Under the pieces are notes generated by a model. It was not told where the DNA came from, did not search any database, and saw only the letters and a program-made list of their open reading frames with translations. From NCBI GenBank assembly GCA_027314825.1, contig DAHVAB010000018.1, positions 1-14,849 on the forward strand: a stretch of DNA of 14,849 bases, in the 5' to 3' direction. This DNA comes from Solirubrobacterales bacterium. Its GTDB lineage: Bacteria > Actinomycetota > Thermoleophilia > Solirubrobacterales > Solirubrobacteraceae. The translations under genes were made by a program, and so were the position numbers. Positions 6,148 through 12,973 of the stretch are shown piece by piece (the first letter of the stretch is position 1; each line of letters starts with the position of its first letter).

Positions 6148-8241
6148 CTAGCCTGAGCCGGCGCCGTCGGCGGCGGCGAGATCCGGCTGCGCGCGCAGCA
6201 GGCGCCTCACATCCTCGCTGCGCTGTGTGGGAGCGATGATCGAGAGCCGGTCGCCGGCGAGGAGCGCCGTCTCGCCGCGGGGGAGGATCACCTCCGAGCC
6301 GCGCTGCAGCGTAACCACGATCGCGCCGGGCGGCAGGCTCGCGTCGCGCAGGCGTCGCCCGACCAGGACCGATCGCTCGTCGAGGCGGGTGTCGATCACC
6401 GTGGTCGCGGCGGCAGCCTGCGGCGAGGTGAGCAGGCTGCGGCGCAGCGCGTCGCGATGGGCCCTGACCACATCGCCGGTGGAAAGGATGCCGACCACGT
6501 GCTTTCCCGGGTCCAGCACCGGCACCCAGTTGCGCCCGGAGGTCATGAGCGCCTCCAGCGCCGAGTCGAGATTGGCGCCCAGCGCGATCGACGGCGCCGT
6601 CGGATCGACGATCCGCCCGCTCGTCGTCTGCTCCTCAAGCCCCGTCGACTGCGCCTGCTGCAGGTCGACCACGCCGAGATAGACGCCTTTCTCGTCGACC
6701 ACCGGCGCGCCGCCGAGCCGCTTGGCGGCCATCGCCTGCAGGCTCTGCGTCGCGCGCTCGCCGGCGGAGAGGACCAGCCGCGGCTTGCTCATCGCCTCCG
6801 CCGCGGCGATCGAGCCGAGCATCGGCATCCCGGCCGCGAGGCGCGCGCCCGGCAGGTCGCGGCGGCTGCGCAGCTGGCTGCGGTAGATCGTGTCGTCGAA
6901 GCGGCCGACGATCAGGGTCGCGATCCCGACCGCGACCATGGCCGGCGCGAGCACCTCGAAGCTGCCGGTCATCTCGCTCACCATCAGCATGACCGCGAGC
7001 GGCGCGCGCGCGATCGAGCCGAAGCAGGCCATCATCGCGATCACCACGAACGGGCCCGGATCGCTGGTGATGCCGGGCACGATCGGCTCCAGGAGCCGCC
7101 AGGCGGCGGCGCCGACGAACGCGCCGATCACCATGCCGGGGCCGAAGATGCCGCCTGAGCCGCCCGAGCCGATCGAGAGCGTGGTGGTCACGATCTTCGC
7201 GAGCGGCAGCAGCAGCACGATCCAGAGCGGGATGCTCATGAGATCATGGCCGAGGCCCTTCTGGCTCCAGCCGGAGCCGGTGCCGAGCGCCTCCGGGATC
7301 GCCAGCCCGATCAGCCCGACGATCAGGCCGCCGAGGGCGGGCTTGAGCATGCGGCTGCCGGGCATCTTGGCGAACAGGTCCACGCCGCCGTAGAAGGTCT
7401 TCGAGTAGAGCAGGCCGACGAAGCCGCAGACGATCCCGATGATCACGAACCAGAGCAGCTGGAGGGGATCGTTGAAGTGGTAGCCGGCGGCGACGAACCC
7501 GAACAGCGGCTTGAACCCGAAGAAGGCGGCGAAGACCGTATAGCCGATGACCGAGGCGATGATCCCCGGGATCAGCGCCTCCACCTCGAAGTCTTCCCGG
7601 TAGAGGATCTCGGCGGAGAGGATCGCGCCGCCGAGCGGTGCGCCGAAGATCGAGCCGATCCCCGAGCCGATACCGACCGAGACCGCGATCCGCCCGTCCG
7701 TCGGGGAGAGATCGAGCACTCGCGCGAGCAGCGAGCCGAACCCGGCGCTGATCTGCGCGGTCGGCCCCTCGCGGCCACCGGAGCCGCCGGAGCCGATCGT
7801 CAGCGCCGAGGCGACGATCTTCACGAGCACCGCTCGAGCCCGCACGCCGCGCGGATTGTGGTGCACCGCGGAGATCGCGGCATCGGTGCCGTGACCCTCG
7901 GCCTCCGGCGCGAAGGTGAAGATGAGGATGCCCGAGAGCAGGCCGCCGAAGGCGACGATCACGGGCAGCAGCCACGCCCGGCCGCCGAGGCTGACCGAGC
8001 CGAACCGGCCGCCCTCCGCGACCGGCGTCGGCACGTGGTAGCCGAGCAGCAGGTCCAGGAAGACATGGGTGGCGAAGCTCAGCGCAAGGTAGAAGACGAC
8101 CGCTCCGAGGCCGGCGATCACCCCGAGCAGCGCGCCCAGCACCAGCCACCGGCGCAGAAAGCTCATCGCGCCGATGTGCACCGAGAGGTCGGCGCCCAGC
8201 GAGCGCAGGCGGGTTCGCCAGGTGGGCACCGGCTCGCTCAT
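6148..8241 (-). CDS. ClC-family chloride channel/transporter with CBS pair and RCK_C-like tail
   Basis: A 697-residue integral membrane protein moving chloride or a related anion. The ClC core spans about residues 25-455 with many hydrophobic helices. It carries GSGGSGGREGPTAQ, where E158 is the gating glutamate, the second pore loop GSGGSGGIFGPGM (358-370), and Y453 in the last helix, matching the pore tyrosine. The first filter loop is GHGTD (117-120) instead of GSGIP. The internal proton-path glutamate region reads APLGGAILSAEILY: a Glu is kept at 211, but the next position, aligning with E203 of the E. coli antiporter, is Ile. Two CBS domains (about 480-600, AEAMSKPR to STGDVVR) and a TrkA_C/RCK_C-like segment (about 616-672, VGRRLRDASLPPGAIVVTLQ) form a cytoplasmic regulatory tail. 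The MarR gene lies 100 nt upstream on the same strand and may control it. Confidence 0.95.
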   Translation of the reverse strand: MSEPVPTWRTRLRSLGADLSVHIGAMSFLRRWLVLGALLGVIAGLGAVVFYLALSFATHVFLDLLLGYHVPTPVAEGGRFGSVSLGGRAWLLPVIVAFGGLLSGILIFTFAPEAEGHGTDAAISAVHHNPRGVRARAVLVKIVASALTIGSGGSGGREGPTAQISAGFGSLLARVLDLSPTDGRIAVSVGIGSGIGSIFGAPLGGAILSAEILYREDFEVEALIPGIIASVIGYTVFAAFFGFKPLFGFVAAGYHFNDPLQLLWFVIIGIVCGFVGLLYSKTFYGGVDLFAKMPGSRMLKPALGGLIVGLIGLAIPEALGTGSGWSQKGLGHDLMSIPLWIVLLLPLAKIVTTTLSIGSGGSGGIFGPGMVIGAFVGAAAWRLLEPIVPGITSDPGPFVVIAMMACFGSIARAPLAVMLMVSEMTGSFEVLAPAMVAVGIATLIVGRFDDTIYRSQLRSRRDLPGARLAAGMPMLGSIAAAEAMSKPRLVLSAGERATQSLQAMAAKRLGGAPVVDEKGVYLGVVDLQQAQSTGLEEQTTSGRIVDPTAPSIALGANLDSALEALMTSGRNWVPVLDPGKHVVGILSTGDVVRAHRDALRRSLLTSPQAAAATTVIDTRLDERSVLVGRRLRDASLPPGAIVVTLQRGSEVILPRGETALLAGDRLSIIAPTQRSEDVRRLLRAQPDLAAADGAGSG

Positions 8242-8303
8242 CCCCGGCGTCGGCGCCTCCGCGGTCCCACTGCGCGGGTCGGAGAGGTCGGGGTGCGCTC
8301 ACA

Positions 8304-8329
8304 GCCCGGGGCGGCCTGCCGCGGCGGGC
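8304..8329 (-). terminator. GC-rich hairpin between the MarR and ClC genes
   Basis: A 26-nt stem-loop: outer arms gcccg/cgggc, a symmetric gg/gg internal loop, inner arms gcgg/ccgc, loop cctg. It lies 12 nt beyond the MarR stop. No U-tract follows, so it may be a weak terminator, an attenuator or an RNA end protecting the MarR transcript. Confidence 0.35.
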
Positions 8330-8341
8330 AAGGGCGCATGC

Positions 8342-9049
8342 TCACAGCTCCCACCCGGCGGCCCAGTCGGCCTCTGCGAGCTCTCCTGCCGCGCCGGCGA
8401 AAAGGCGGAACGCTTCCACCAGCGAAGGGTGGCGCTCCCTCGGCACGCCATCCAGGAGGGCGCGGATCTCCTGGCGGCGATGCTCTGTGACCGTGTCGAG
8501 CAGCCTGCGCCCGGCGGGGGTGAGGCTGAGCATGACCTGCCGGCGATCCCTGGCGTTCGTGCGACGGCCGACCAGGCCCTTGCGGACCAGCCGGTCGCTC
8601 ATCCTGGTGGCGGTCGGCGGCGCCACGCCGAGGGCGGCCGCCAGCGAGCTGCTCGGACGCGGGCCGCGCATGCCGAGCACGACCAGCATCCGGTACTGCG
8701 GCAGCGTGACATCCTCGTCGCAGTCGGCCAGCGAGCGCGCCGCGAGCGCGACGAGCGCTCTGCTCGCCGTCACCGCCGCTTCGATCACATCTTCGACATC
8801 CTGGTCGCCGGGCGCACCCGGCTCGCGCTCCGCGTCCGGAGCATGCCCATCCGCGTCGCGCCCCGCAGGGGCGTCCTCCCCACGCTTGCGGCGATCCGCG
8901 TCCGGAGCATCCGCATCCGCGTCCCGCCCCGCAGGGGCACCCTCCCGACGCCCGCGATCAACGGGCCGGGCGCCGCCGTCCGTGCCCCGCCCCGCCGCAA
9001 CGCGATCCTCGCGCTCGCTTTCACTCTCGGGCAGGGCATCTCTGTGCAC
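8342..9049 (-). CDS. MarR-family regulator with repetitive N-terminal extension
   Basis: A 235-residue protein whose C-terminal 150 residues are a standard MarR winged-helix dimer: recognition region SSLAAALGVAPPTATRMSDRLVRKGLV (about 134-160), wing DRRQVMLSLTPAG (168-180), then the dimerisation helices. MarR proteins usually repress neighbouring or own genes and release on ligand or oxidation; the ligand here is not visible. Residues 1-85 are an unusual charged, low-complexity extension with a 22-residue repeat (APAGRDADADAPDAD, then APAGRDADGHAPDAE). The GTG at 9049 is chosen because an AT-rich promoter-like element ends only 7 nt upstream. An internal GTG at 8788 would give a normal-sized 148-residue MarR, so the extension could be untranslated. 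ClC follows 100 nt downstream. Confidence 0.88.
   Translation of the reverse strand: MHRDALPESESEREDRVAAGRGTDGGARPVDRGRREGAPAGRDADADAPDADRRKRGEDAPAGRDADGHAPDAEREPGAPGDQDVEDVIEAAVTASRALVALAARSLADCDEDVTLPQYRMLVVLGMRGPRPSSSLAAALGVAPPTATRMSDRLVRKGLVGRRTNARDRRQVMLSLTPAGRRLLDTVTEHRRQEIRALLDGVPRERHPSLVEAFRLFAGAAGELAEADWAAGWEL
8831..8946. repeat. Two in-frame 50-bp direct repeats in the MarR gene
   Basis: Copies at 8831-8880 and 8897-8946 start cgcgtccggagcat and share ccccgcaggggc near their ends. The period is 66 bp, exactly 22 codons, so the MarR frame is kept and the protein repeats. Only a few bases differ between copies. Confidence 0.8.
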
Positions 9050-9085
9050 TGGCTAAATATTACTCCATGCAAACATTTAGGCGGG
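9050..9085 (-). promoter_or_regulatory. AT-rich promoter with inverted repeat upstream of the MarR gene
   Basis: The most AT-rich spot in this part of the window. On the minus strand it gives TAATAT (9062-9057), a good -10, 7 nt before the GTG, implying a leaderless or nearly leaderless message. Inverted arms ctaaat (9053-9058) and atttag (9075-9080) with a 16-nt spacer overlap it, as expected for a MarR autoregulatory operator. No clear -35 was found. Confidence 0.5.
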
Positions 9086-9128
9086 CCAAAGGCAGCGGCT
9101 GGAACGGTGCGCTGGGCCCGGGCGGCGC

Positions 9129-9146
9129 GCGCCGGAGCGCCGGCGC
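9129..9146. promoter_or_regulatory. 7-bp GC hairpin between divergent MarR and lipoprotein genes
   Basis: Perfect arms gcgccgg and ccggcgc with loop agcg. It lies between the two divergent starts, about 60 nt before the lipoprotein ATG. It might insulate the two units or be a binding site; GC-rich stems of this size also occur by chance here. Confidence 0.25.
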
Positions 9147-9205
9147 AAGCCACATTCCGACCCGCCGTGACCGGCACGGGCGATCTGGCGTAACCTGAGT
9201 GGGCG

Positions 9206-9658
9206 ATGATCGGCATCGACCACCTCCCACGGCGCTCGCTGGCGGCGCTCGGCGCGCTCTGCGTCGCGCTCGGCGTCGCGGCCTGCGGCGGCGTCGAAGA
9301 AGGCAGCTCCTCCTCCGGCAGCTTCACGGGGGCGAAGAAGGGCCCCGCCGAAGCGATCAGCAGCTTTCACTCCAATGCGACCTCGGCCAACGCGAAGAAG
9401 GTCTGCGAAGACGACCTTTCCAAGGCGGTGCTCACGCGCCTGGAATCCAAAGGCGGCAGCTGCGTCAAGGCGATGGAAGGCCAGCTCGGGGAGATCGACA
9501 CATACAACCTCGAAGTGGAATCGATCACCGTGCAGGGCAAGCAGGCGATGGCGAAGGTCAAGAGCGTCTGGAACGGCAAGATGCGCGCAAGCGTGATGTC
9601 GCTCACCGAGGAAGGCGGCTCCTGGAAGGTCTCGGGCCTCAGCGGCCCGACCAGCTGA
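9206..9658 (+). CDS. Small secreted lipoprotein, NTF2-like fold suspected
   Basis: A 150-residue exported protein of unknown function. It starts with a lipoprotein signal: RR at 9-10, hydrophobic stretch SLAALGALCVALGV, and lipobox VAAC with the modified Cys at 27, followed by a Ser/Gly-rich tether (about 28-40). The mature part, about 110 residues, begins AISSFHSNATSANAKKVCEDDL and ends with strands WNGKMRASVMSL and GGSWKVSGL. This helical start plus curved strands resembles the small NTF2-like/DUF4878-like lipoproteins common in actinobacteria; that is an inference from pattern. Two Cys (in KVCEDD and GGSCVKAM) could form a disulfide outside the cell. The ATG at 9206 has a weak gagtggg motif; a TAACCT (9191-9196) ends 9 nt upstream, so the message could be near-leaderless. 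It converges on rmlB. Confidence 0.85.
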   Translation: MIGIDHLPRRSLAALGALCVALGVAACGGVEEGSSSSGSFTGAKKGPAEAISSFHSNATSANAKKVCEDDLSKAVLTRLESKGGSCVKAMEGQLGEIDTYNLEVESITVQGKQAMAKVKSVWNGKMRASVMSLTEEGGSWKVSGLSGPTS

Positions 9659-9774
9659 CGCGGCGGCGGCAGCAGCGCGGCGGCAGCAGCGCGGCGGCAG
9701 CAGCAGCGCGGCGGCAACAGCGGAGCGTCGGCGGCAGCGCGGCGGCGGCAACAGCGCGCAGGCGGCGGCGCGAC
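9659..9774. repeat. GC-rich minisatellite between convergent lipoprotein and rmlB genes
   Basis: Degenerate copies of a 14-bp unit gcgcggcggcagca, exact at 9675-9688 and 9689-9702 and with one change at 9706-9719, then decayed copies to about 9765. An extra gca sits at 9703-9705. The array fills the whole 116-bp gap between two stop codons. No hairpin terminator was recognised in it. Confidence 0.8.
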
Positions 9775-10791
9775 TCAGGCGAGCGCGCGGCCGTACTGAC
9801 GCTCGTAGTAGCGCCTGTACTCCCCTGAGCGGATCGGCTCCCACCACCATCGGTTCTCCTCATACCAGGAGAACGTCTGCGCCAGGCCCTCCTCCAGACG
9901 CACCCTCGACTCCCAGCCGAGCGCCCTCACCCTCTCCGAGGAGAGCGAGTAGCGGCGATCGTGGCCGAGCCGGTCCGGCACGTGCTCGATCAGCTCATCG
10001 CCGGCGCCGGCTTGCCCCACGATCCTGCGCACGATCTCGATGTTCGGCTCCTCGTCGGGGCCGCCCGCGTTATACACCTCGCCCGGCAGGCCCTGCTCCA
10101 GCACGCAGCCGGCCGCACGGGCGAAGTCGGTGACATATATCCAGTTGCGCACCTGCAGGCCATCGCCATAGACGGGCAGCCGGTCGCCGTGGAGCGCATT
10201 GAGGATCATCAGCGGGATCAGCTTCTCCGGATACTGGTTGGGCCCGTAATTGTTCGATCCCCGGCAGATGCTCGCGTTCAAACCATGTGTATGCACGTAG
10301 CTGCGCACCAGCAGGTCGGCGCTCGCCTTGCTCGCCGAGTACGGCGAGGAGGGGGCCAGCGGCGAGTCCTCGGTGAACGTGCCGCTCTCGATCGAGCCAT
10401 ACACCTCGTCGGTCGAGATCTGCACGTGGCGCAGGCCGTGGGCGAGCGCCGCTTCCAGCAGCACGTTGGTGCCGAGGCAATGTGTCCTGACGAACGCGTC
10501 CGGGTCGGTGATGGAGCGGTCGACGTGCGTCTCGGCTGCGAAGTTGACGATCGCGTCCACCGGCCGGCCGGCTCCGCCGGCGGCTATCCCCTCCTCGACG
10601 GCCTCGCGATCCTCGATCGCGCCGTGCAGGAACCGGAAGCCGGGCTCGCCCTCGATGTCGCGCAGGTTCTCCCTGCGCCCAGCGTAGGTCAGCTTGTCGA
10701 GCACGATCACCTCGTCGCCGTGCTCCCGCACGCGGATCCGCGCGAAGTGCGAGCCGATGAAGCCGGCGCCGCCGCATATCAGCAGTCTCAT
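9775..10791 (-). CDS. rmlB: dTDP-glucose 4,6-dehydratase
   Basis: Converts dTDP-glucose to dTDP-4-keto-6-deoxyglucose with a bound NAD, the second step of dTDP-deoxysugar synthesis in the cytosol. The 338 residues form an extended short-chain dehydrogenase: NAD loop GGAGFIG (7-13), catalytic TDEVYG (127-132; Thr127, Asp128, Glu129), YSASK (Tyr151, Lys155), RGSNNYGPNQYPEKLIP (178-193), and sugar-nucleotide contacts around HDRRY (277-281). Length matches the family. The ATG at 10791 overlaps the rmlD stop as ATGA, and the protein begins directly with MRLLICGGAGFIG; a longer in-frame extension to 11091 would run through rmlD and is rejected. Third and last gene of rmlA-rmlD-rmlB. Confidence 0.95.
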   Translation of the reverse strand: MRLLICGGAGFIGSHFARIRVREHGDEVIVLDKLTYAGRRENLRDIEGEPGFRFLHGAIEDREAVEEGIAAGGAGRPVDAIVNFAAETHVDRSITDPDAFVRTHCLGTNVLLEAALAHGLRHVQISTDEVYGSIESGTFTEDSPLAPSSPYSASKASADLLVRSYVHTHGLNASICRGSNNYGPNQYPEKLIPLMILNALHGDRLPVYGDGLQVRNWIYVTDFARAAGCVLEQGLPGEVYNAGGPDEEPNIEIVRRIVGQAGAGDELIEHVPDRLGHDRRYSLSSERVRALGWESRVRLEEGLAQTFSWYEENRWWWEPIRSGEYRRYYERQYGRALA

Positions 10792-11663
10792 GTCCTGATC
10801 ATCCCAGCTCTCGCCGCCAGATAGCCGCCGAGCCCATCCTGCCATTCCGGCATCGGGATCACCTGCTCGCGCCCGCGCTCGCTCTCCATCACCGACCATC
10901 TCGGGCGCGGCGCCGGCCGGCCCATCGCGGCCGTGCTCGCCGGACGCACCTCGCAGTCGCGCTCCGCCTGCCTGAAGATCTCCTTCGCGAACCCGTTCCA
11001 GGACACGGCCCCGGAGCCGGCGAGATGCGCCAGGCCGCTCACGCCGCGGTCCAGCAGCCCGATCAGCGCGGGGGCGAGATGGCCGGTCCACGTCGGGCAG
11101 CCGACCTGATCGTCCACGACATCGACCGCGTCGCGCTCATCGGCGAGCCGCAGCATGCTCTCCACGAAGTTGCGCCCATGGACGCCGAACAGCCAGGAGC
11201 TGCGCACGACGAGGTGTCCCGTCTCGGCCGCGAGCACCAGGCGCTCGCCCTCCAGCTTGCTCTGCCCGTAGACCGACAGCGGGCCGGTCTGATCCGACTC
11301 CACGTATGCCCGCGGGCGGCCGGCCTCATCACGCGGGGCGTCGCCGTCAAAGACGTAGTCCGTGGACACGTGCAGCAGCCTCGCGCCCGCCCGCGCCGCC
11401 GCGGAGGCGAGATTGCCTGCGCCCTGCGCGTTGACCGCGTAGGCCCCGTCGCGGTCCGACTCGGCCCCATCCACATCGGTATACGCGGCGCAGTTGACGA
11501 TCGCGTCCGGCCGCGCCGTCGCGACCGCCCGCTCCACCGCCGCGGGATCGGCGATGTCCAGGTCGGCTCGTGGGAGGGCGAGCGGCGGATGGCCGGCGCG
11601 CGTCGCGGCCTCGACGACGTCCCGGCCGAGCATCCCGCCGGCGCCCGCGACGAGGATCCTCAC
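10788..11663 (-). CDS. rmlD: dTDP-4-dehydrorhamnose reductase
   Basis: Reduces dTDP-4-dehydro-L-rhamnose to dTDP-L-rhamnose with NAD(P)H, the last step of the pathway. The 291-residue reductase shows GAGGMLG (7-13), NCAAYTDVDGAE (57-68), STDYVFDG (100-107), the catalytic pair Tyr132 and Lys136 in VYGQSKLEGE, and the late RPAPRPRWSVM segment. Length is normal. The GTG start overlaps the rmlA stop as GTGA, and its own stop overlaps the rmlB ATG, so the three genes are translationally coupled. Its substrate needs the epimerase RmlC, which is not in the operon. If that enzyme is absent from the genome, a related 4-keto reductase making another dTDP-6-deoxyhexose is possible. Confidence 0.93.
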   Translation of the reverse strand: MRILVAGAGGMLGRDVVEAATRAGHPPLALPRADLDIADPAAVERAVATARPDAIVNCAAYTDVDGAESDRDGAYAVNAQGAGNLASAAARAGARLLHVSTDYVFDGDAPRDEAGRPRAYVESDQTGPLSVYGQSKLEGERLVLAAETGHLVVRSSWLFGVHGRNFVESMLRLADERDAVDVVDDQVGCPTWTGHLAPALIGLLDRGVSGLAHLAGSGAVSWNGFAKEIFRQAERDCEVRPASTAAMGRPAPRPRWSVMESERGREQVIPMPEWQDGLGGYLAARAGMIRT

Positions 11664-12772
11664 AGGATCGAGATGTCGGAGTTATCGCCCACCATGAACC
11701 GGTAGGCGCGCGGCTGGCGCTGGCCGCGCCGGATGGTGACGCCTCGACCGAGCAGCGATGACTCCATCCGCCCATCCAGCTCGCAGACCGAGGCGCCCTC
11801 CAGCAGGATCGAATGCTCCACCTCGGCGCCGATCACGGTACACCCGGCGCCGATCGCCGTATACGGGCCGATGTAGCAGTCGCGCAGGCTCGCCCCGGCG
11901 CCGATGATCGCCGGCCCCCGCACCGTCGCGCGCTCCAGCCGCGCGCCGGGCTCGATCCGCACCCGCCCTTCGACCTGAGAGTCGACCAGCTCGCCCTCCA
12001 CGCGCTCTGAGAGGTTGTCGAGAATCAGGCGATTGGCGTCGAGCATGTCCTGCAGGCGGCCGGTGTCCTTCCACCATCCATTCACGATGTGAGGCTGCAC
12101 CCGCAGGCCGGCGTCGACCAGGTGCTGAATCGCGTCGGTGATCTCCAGCTCACCCCTCTGCGAGGGCTCGATCGCCCTCGCCGCCTCGTGGATCTGACTG
12201 GTGAACATGTAGACCCCGACCAGGGCGAGATCGCTGTTGGGCCGCGGCGGCTTCTCGACGAGCCGCACCACCCGGCCGGCGCTCGCCCCATCCAGCTCGG
12301 CCGAGCCCGGCCGGTAGCCGTCGAGCTCGGCGATCCCGTAGCTCTGCGGATCCTCCACCCGGGTGAGCAGGATCAGCGCGTCGGGCTCGTCGCTGCGGAA
12401 GGACTGCACCAGCTCGACTATCCCGCCCTGCAGCAGGTTGTCCCCGAGATACATCACGAACGGGCTCTCTCCGAGGAACGGCTCGGCCGTGAGCACGGCG
12501 TGCGCCAGCCCGAGCGGCTCATCCTGCACGATGTACTGGATCCTCACCCCGAAGGCGCTCCCATCGCCCGCCGCCTGCCTGATCTCATCGCCGGTCTCAG
12601 GCGCGATGATGATCCCGATCTCAGTGACGCCCGCCTGCGCCATCGCCTCGATCCCATAGAACAGCACCGGCTTGTTGGCGACTGGCACGAGCTGCTTCGC
12701 GCTCGTGTGCGTGATCGGCCGCAGCCGCGTGCCCTTCCCCCCGGAGAGGATCAGTCCCTTGAGCTGCTGCAT
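11660..12772 (-). CDS. rmlA: Glucose-1-phosphate thymidylyltransferase, long type
   Basis: Couples glucose-1-phosphate and dTTP to dTDP-glucose, the first step of dTDP-deoxysugar synthesis. The N-terminal nucleotidyltransferase domain (about 1-240) has SGGKGTRLRPIT (10-21), SAKQLVPVANKPVLFYG, DEPLGLAHAV, MYLGDNLL (107-114) and GWWKDTGR. At 370 residues it exceeds the usual 290 because a left-handed beta-helix follows (about 265-350: RIEPGARLERATVRGPAIIG, YIGPYTAIGAGCTVIG). This long form, seen in StrD-like enzymes and in actinobacterial and archaeal genomes, belongs to a separate branch from RfbA. The ATG at 12772 has no good Shine-Dalgarno; two palindromes lie 18-46 nt upstream. The stop overlaps the rmlD GTG. 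Confidence 0.94.
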   Translation of the reverse strand: MQQLKGLILSGGKGTRLRPITHTSAKQLVPVANKPVLFYGIEAMAQAGVTEIGIIIAPETGDEIRQAAGDGSAFGVRIQYIVQDEPLGLAHAVLTAEPFLGESPFVMYLGDNLLQGGIVELVQSFRSDEPDALILLTRVEDPQSYGIAELDGYRPGSAELDGASAGRVVRLVEKPPRPNSDLALVGVYMFTSQIHEAARAIEPSQRGELEITDAIQHLVDAGLRVQPHIVNGWWKDTGRLQDMLDANRLILDNLSERVEGELVDSQVEGRVRIEPGARLERATVRGPAIIGAGASLRDCYIGPYTAIGAGCTVIGAEVEHSILLEGASVCELDGRMESSLLGRGVTIRRGQRQPRAYRFMVGDNSDISIL

Positions 12773-12790
12773 CTGGGCTGGAGCCTAGAG

Positions 12791-12818
12791 CACGCGCGTG
12801 GCGGCGGGAGCGCTCCCG
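12791..12818. promoter_or_regulatory. Two adjacent perfect palindromes upstream of rmlA
   Basis: cacgcgcgtg (12791-12800) and cgggagcgctcccg (12805-12818) are both perfect and separated by 4 nt, 18-46 nt before the rmlA ATG. The second folds as cggga/tcccg with loop gcgc. They may be an operator pair or hairpins in the rml leader; without a T-tract a terminator is less likely. Confidence 0.4.
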
Positions 12819-12840
12819 GCCGGAGCGCCGCAGGCGGTGC

Positions 12841-12970
12841 CACCCGCGGCAGGAGCGCCGGCAGAGACGAGCCGGCGGCGCCACCCACAGGAGCGCCGGC
12901 AGCGGCGCGACGGCGGCGGCACCCACAGGAGCGCCGGCAGCGGCGGGACGGCGGCGCCACCCCCGGCAGA
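12841..12970. repeat. 38-bp GC-rich tandem repeat between the split-barrel gene and rmlA
   Basis: Units begin with caccc at 12841, 12882, 12920 and 12958, giving spacings of 41, 38 and 38. The core gagcgccggcag recurs in each full unit; the second and third units are nearly identical, the first is diverged and the last is partial, running to the stop of the next gene. The 203-bp gap from 12773 to 12973 holds this array and the palindromes; no gene is apparent in it. Confidence 0.8.
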
Positions 12971-12973
12971 CGA

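Noticed and set aside
10792..11091. Longer rmlB start at 11091
   Set aside because: It would add 100 low-complexity residues inside rmlD; the ATGA junction and MRLLICGGAGFIG give the proper start.
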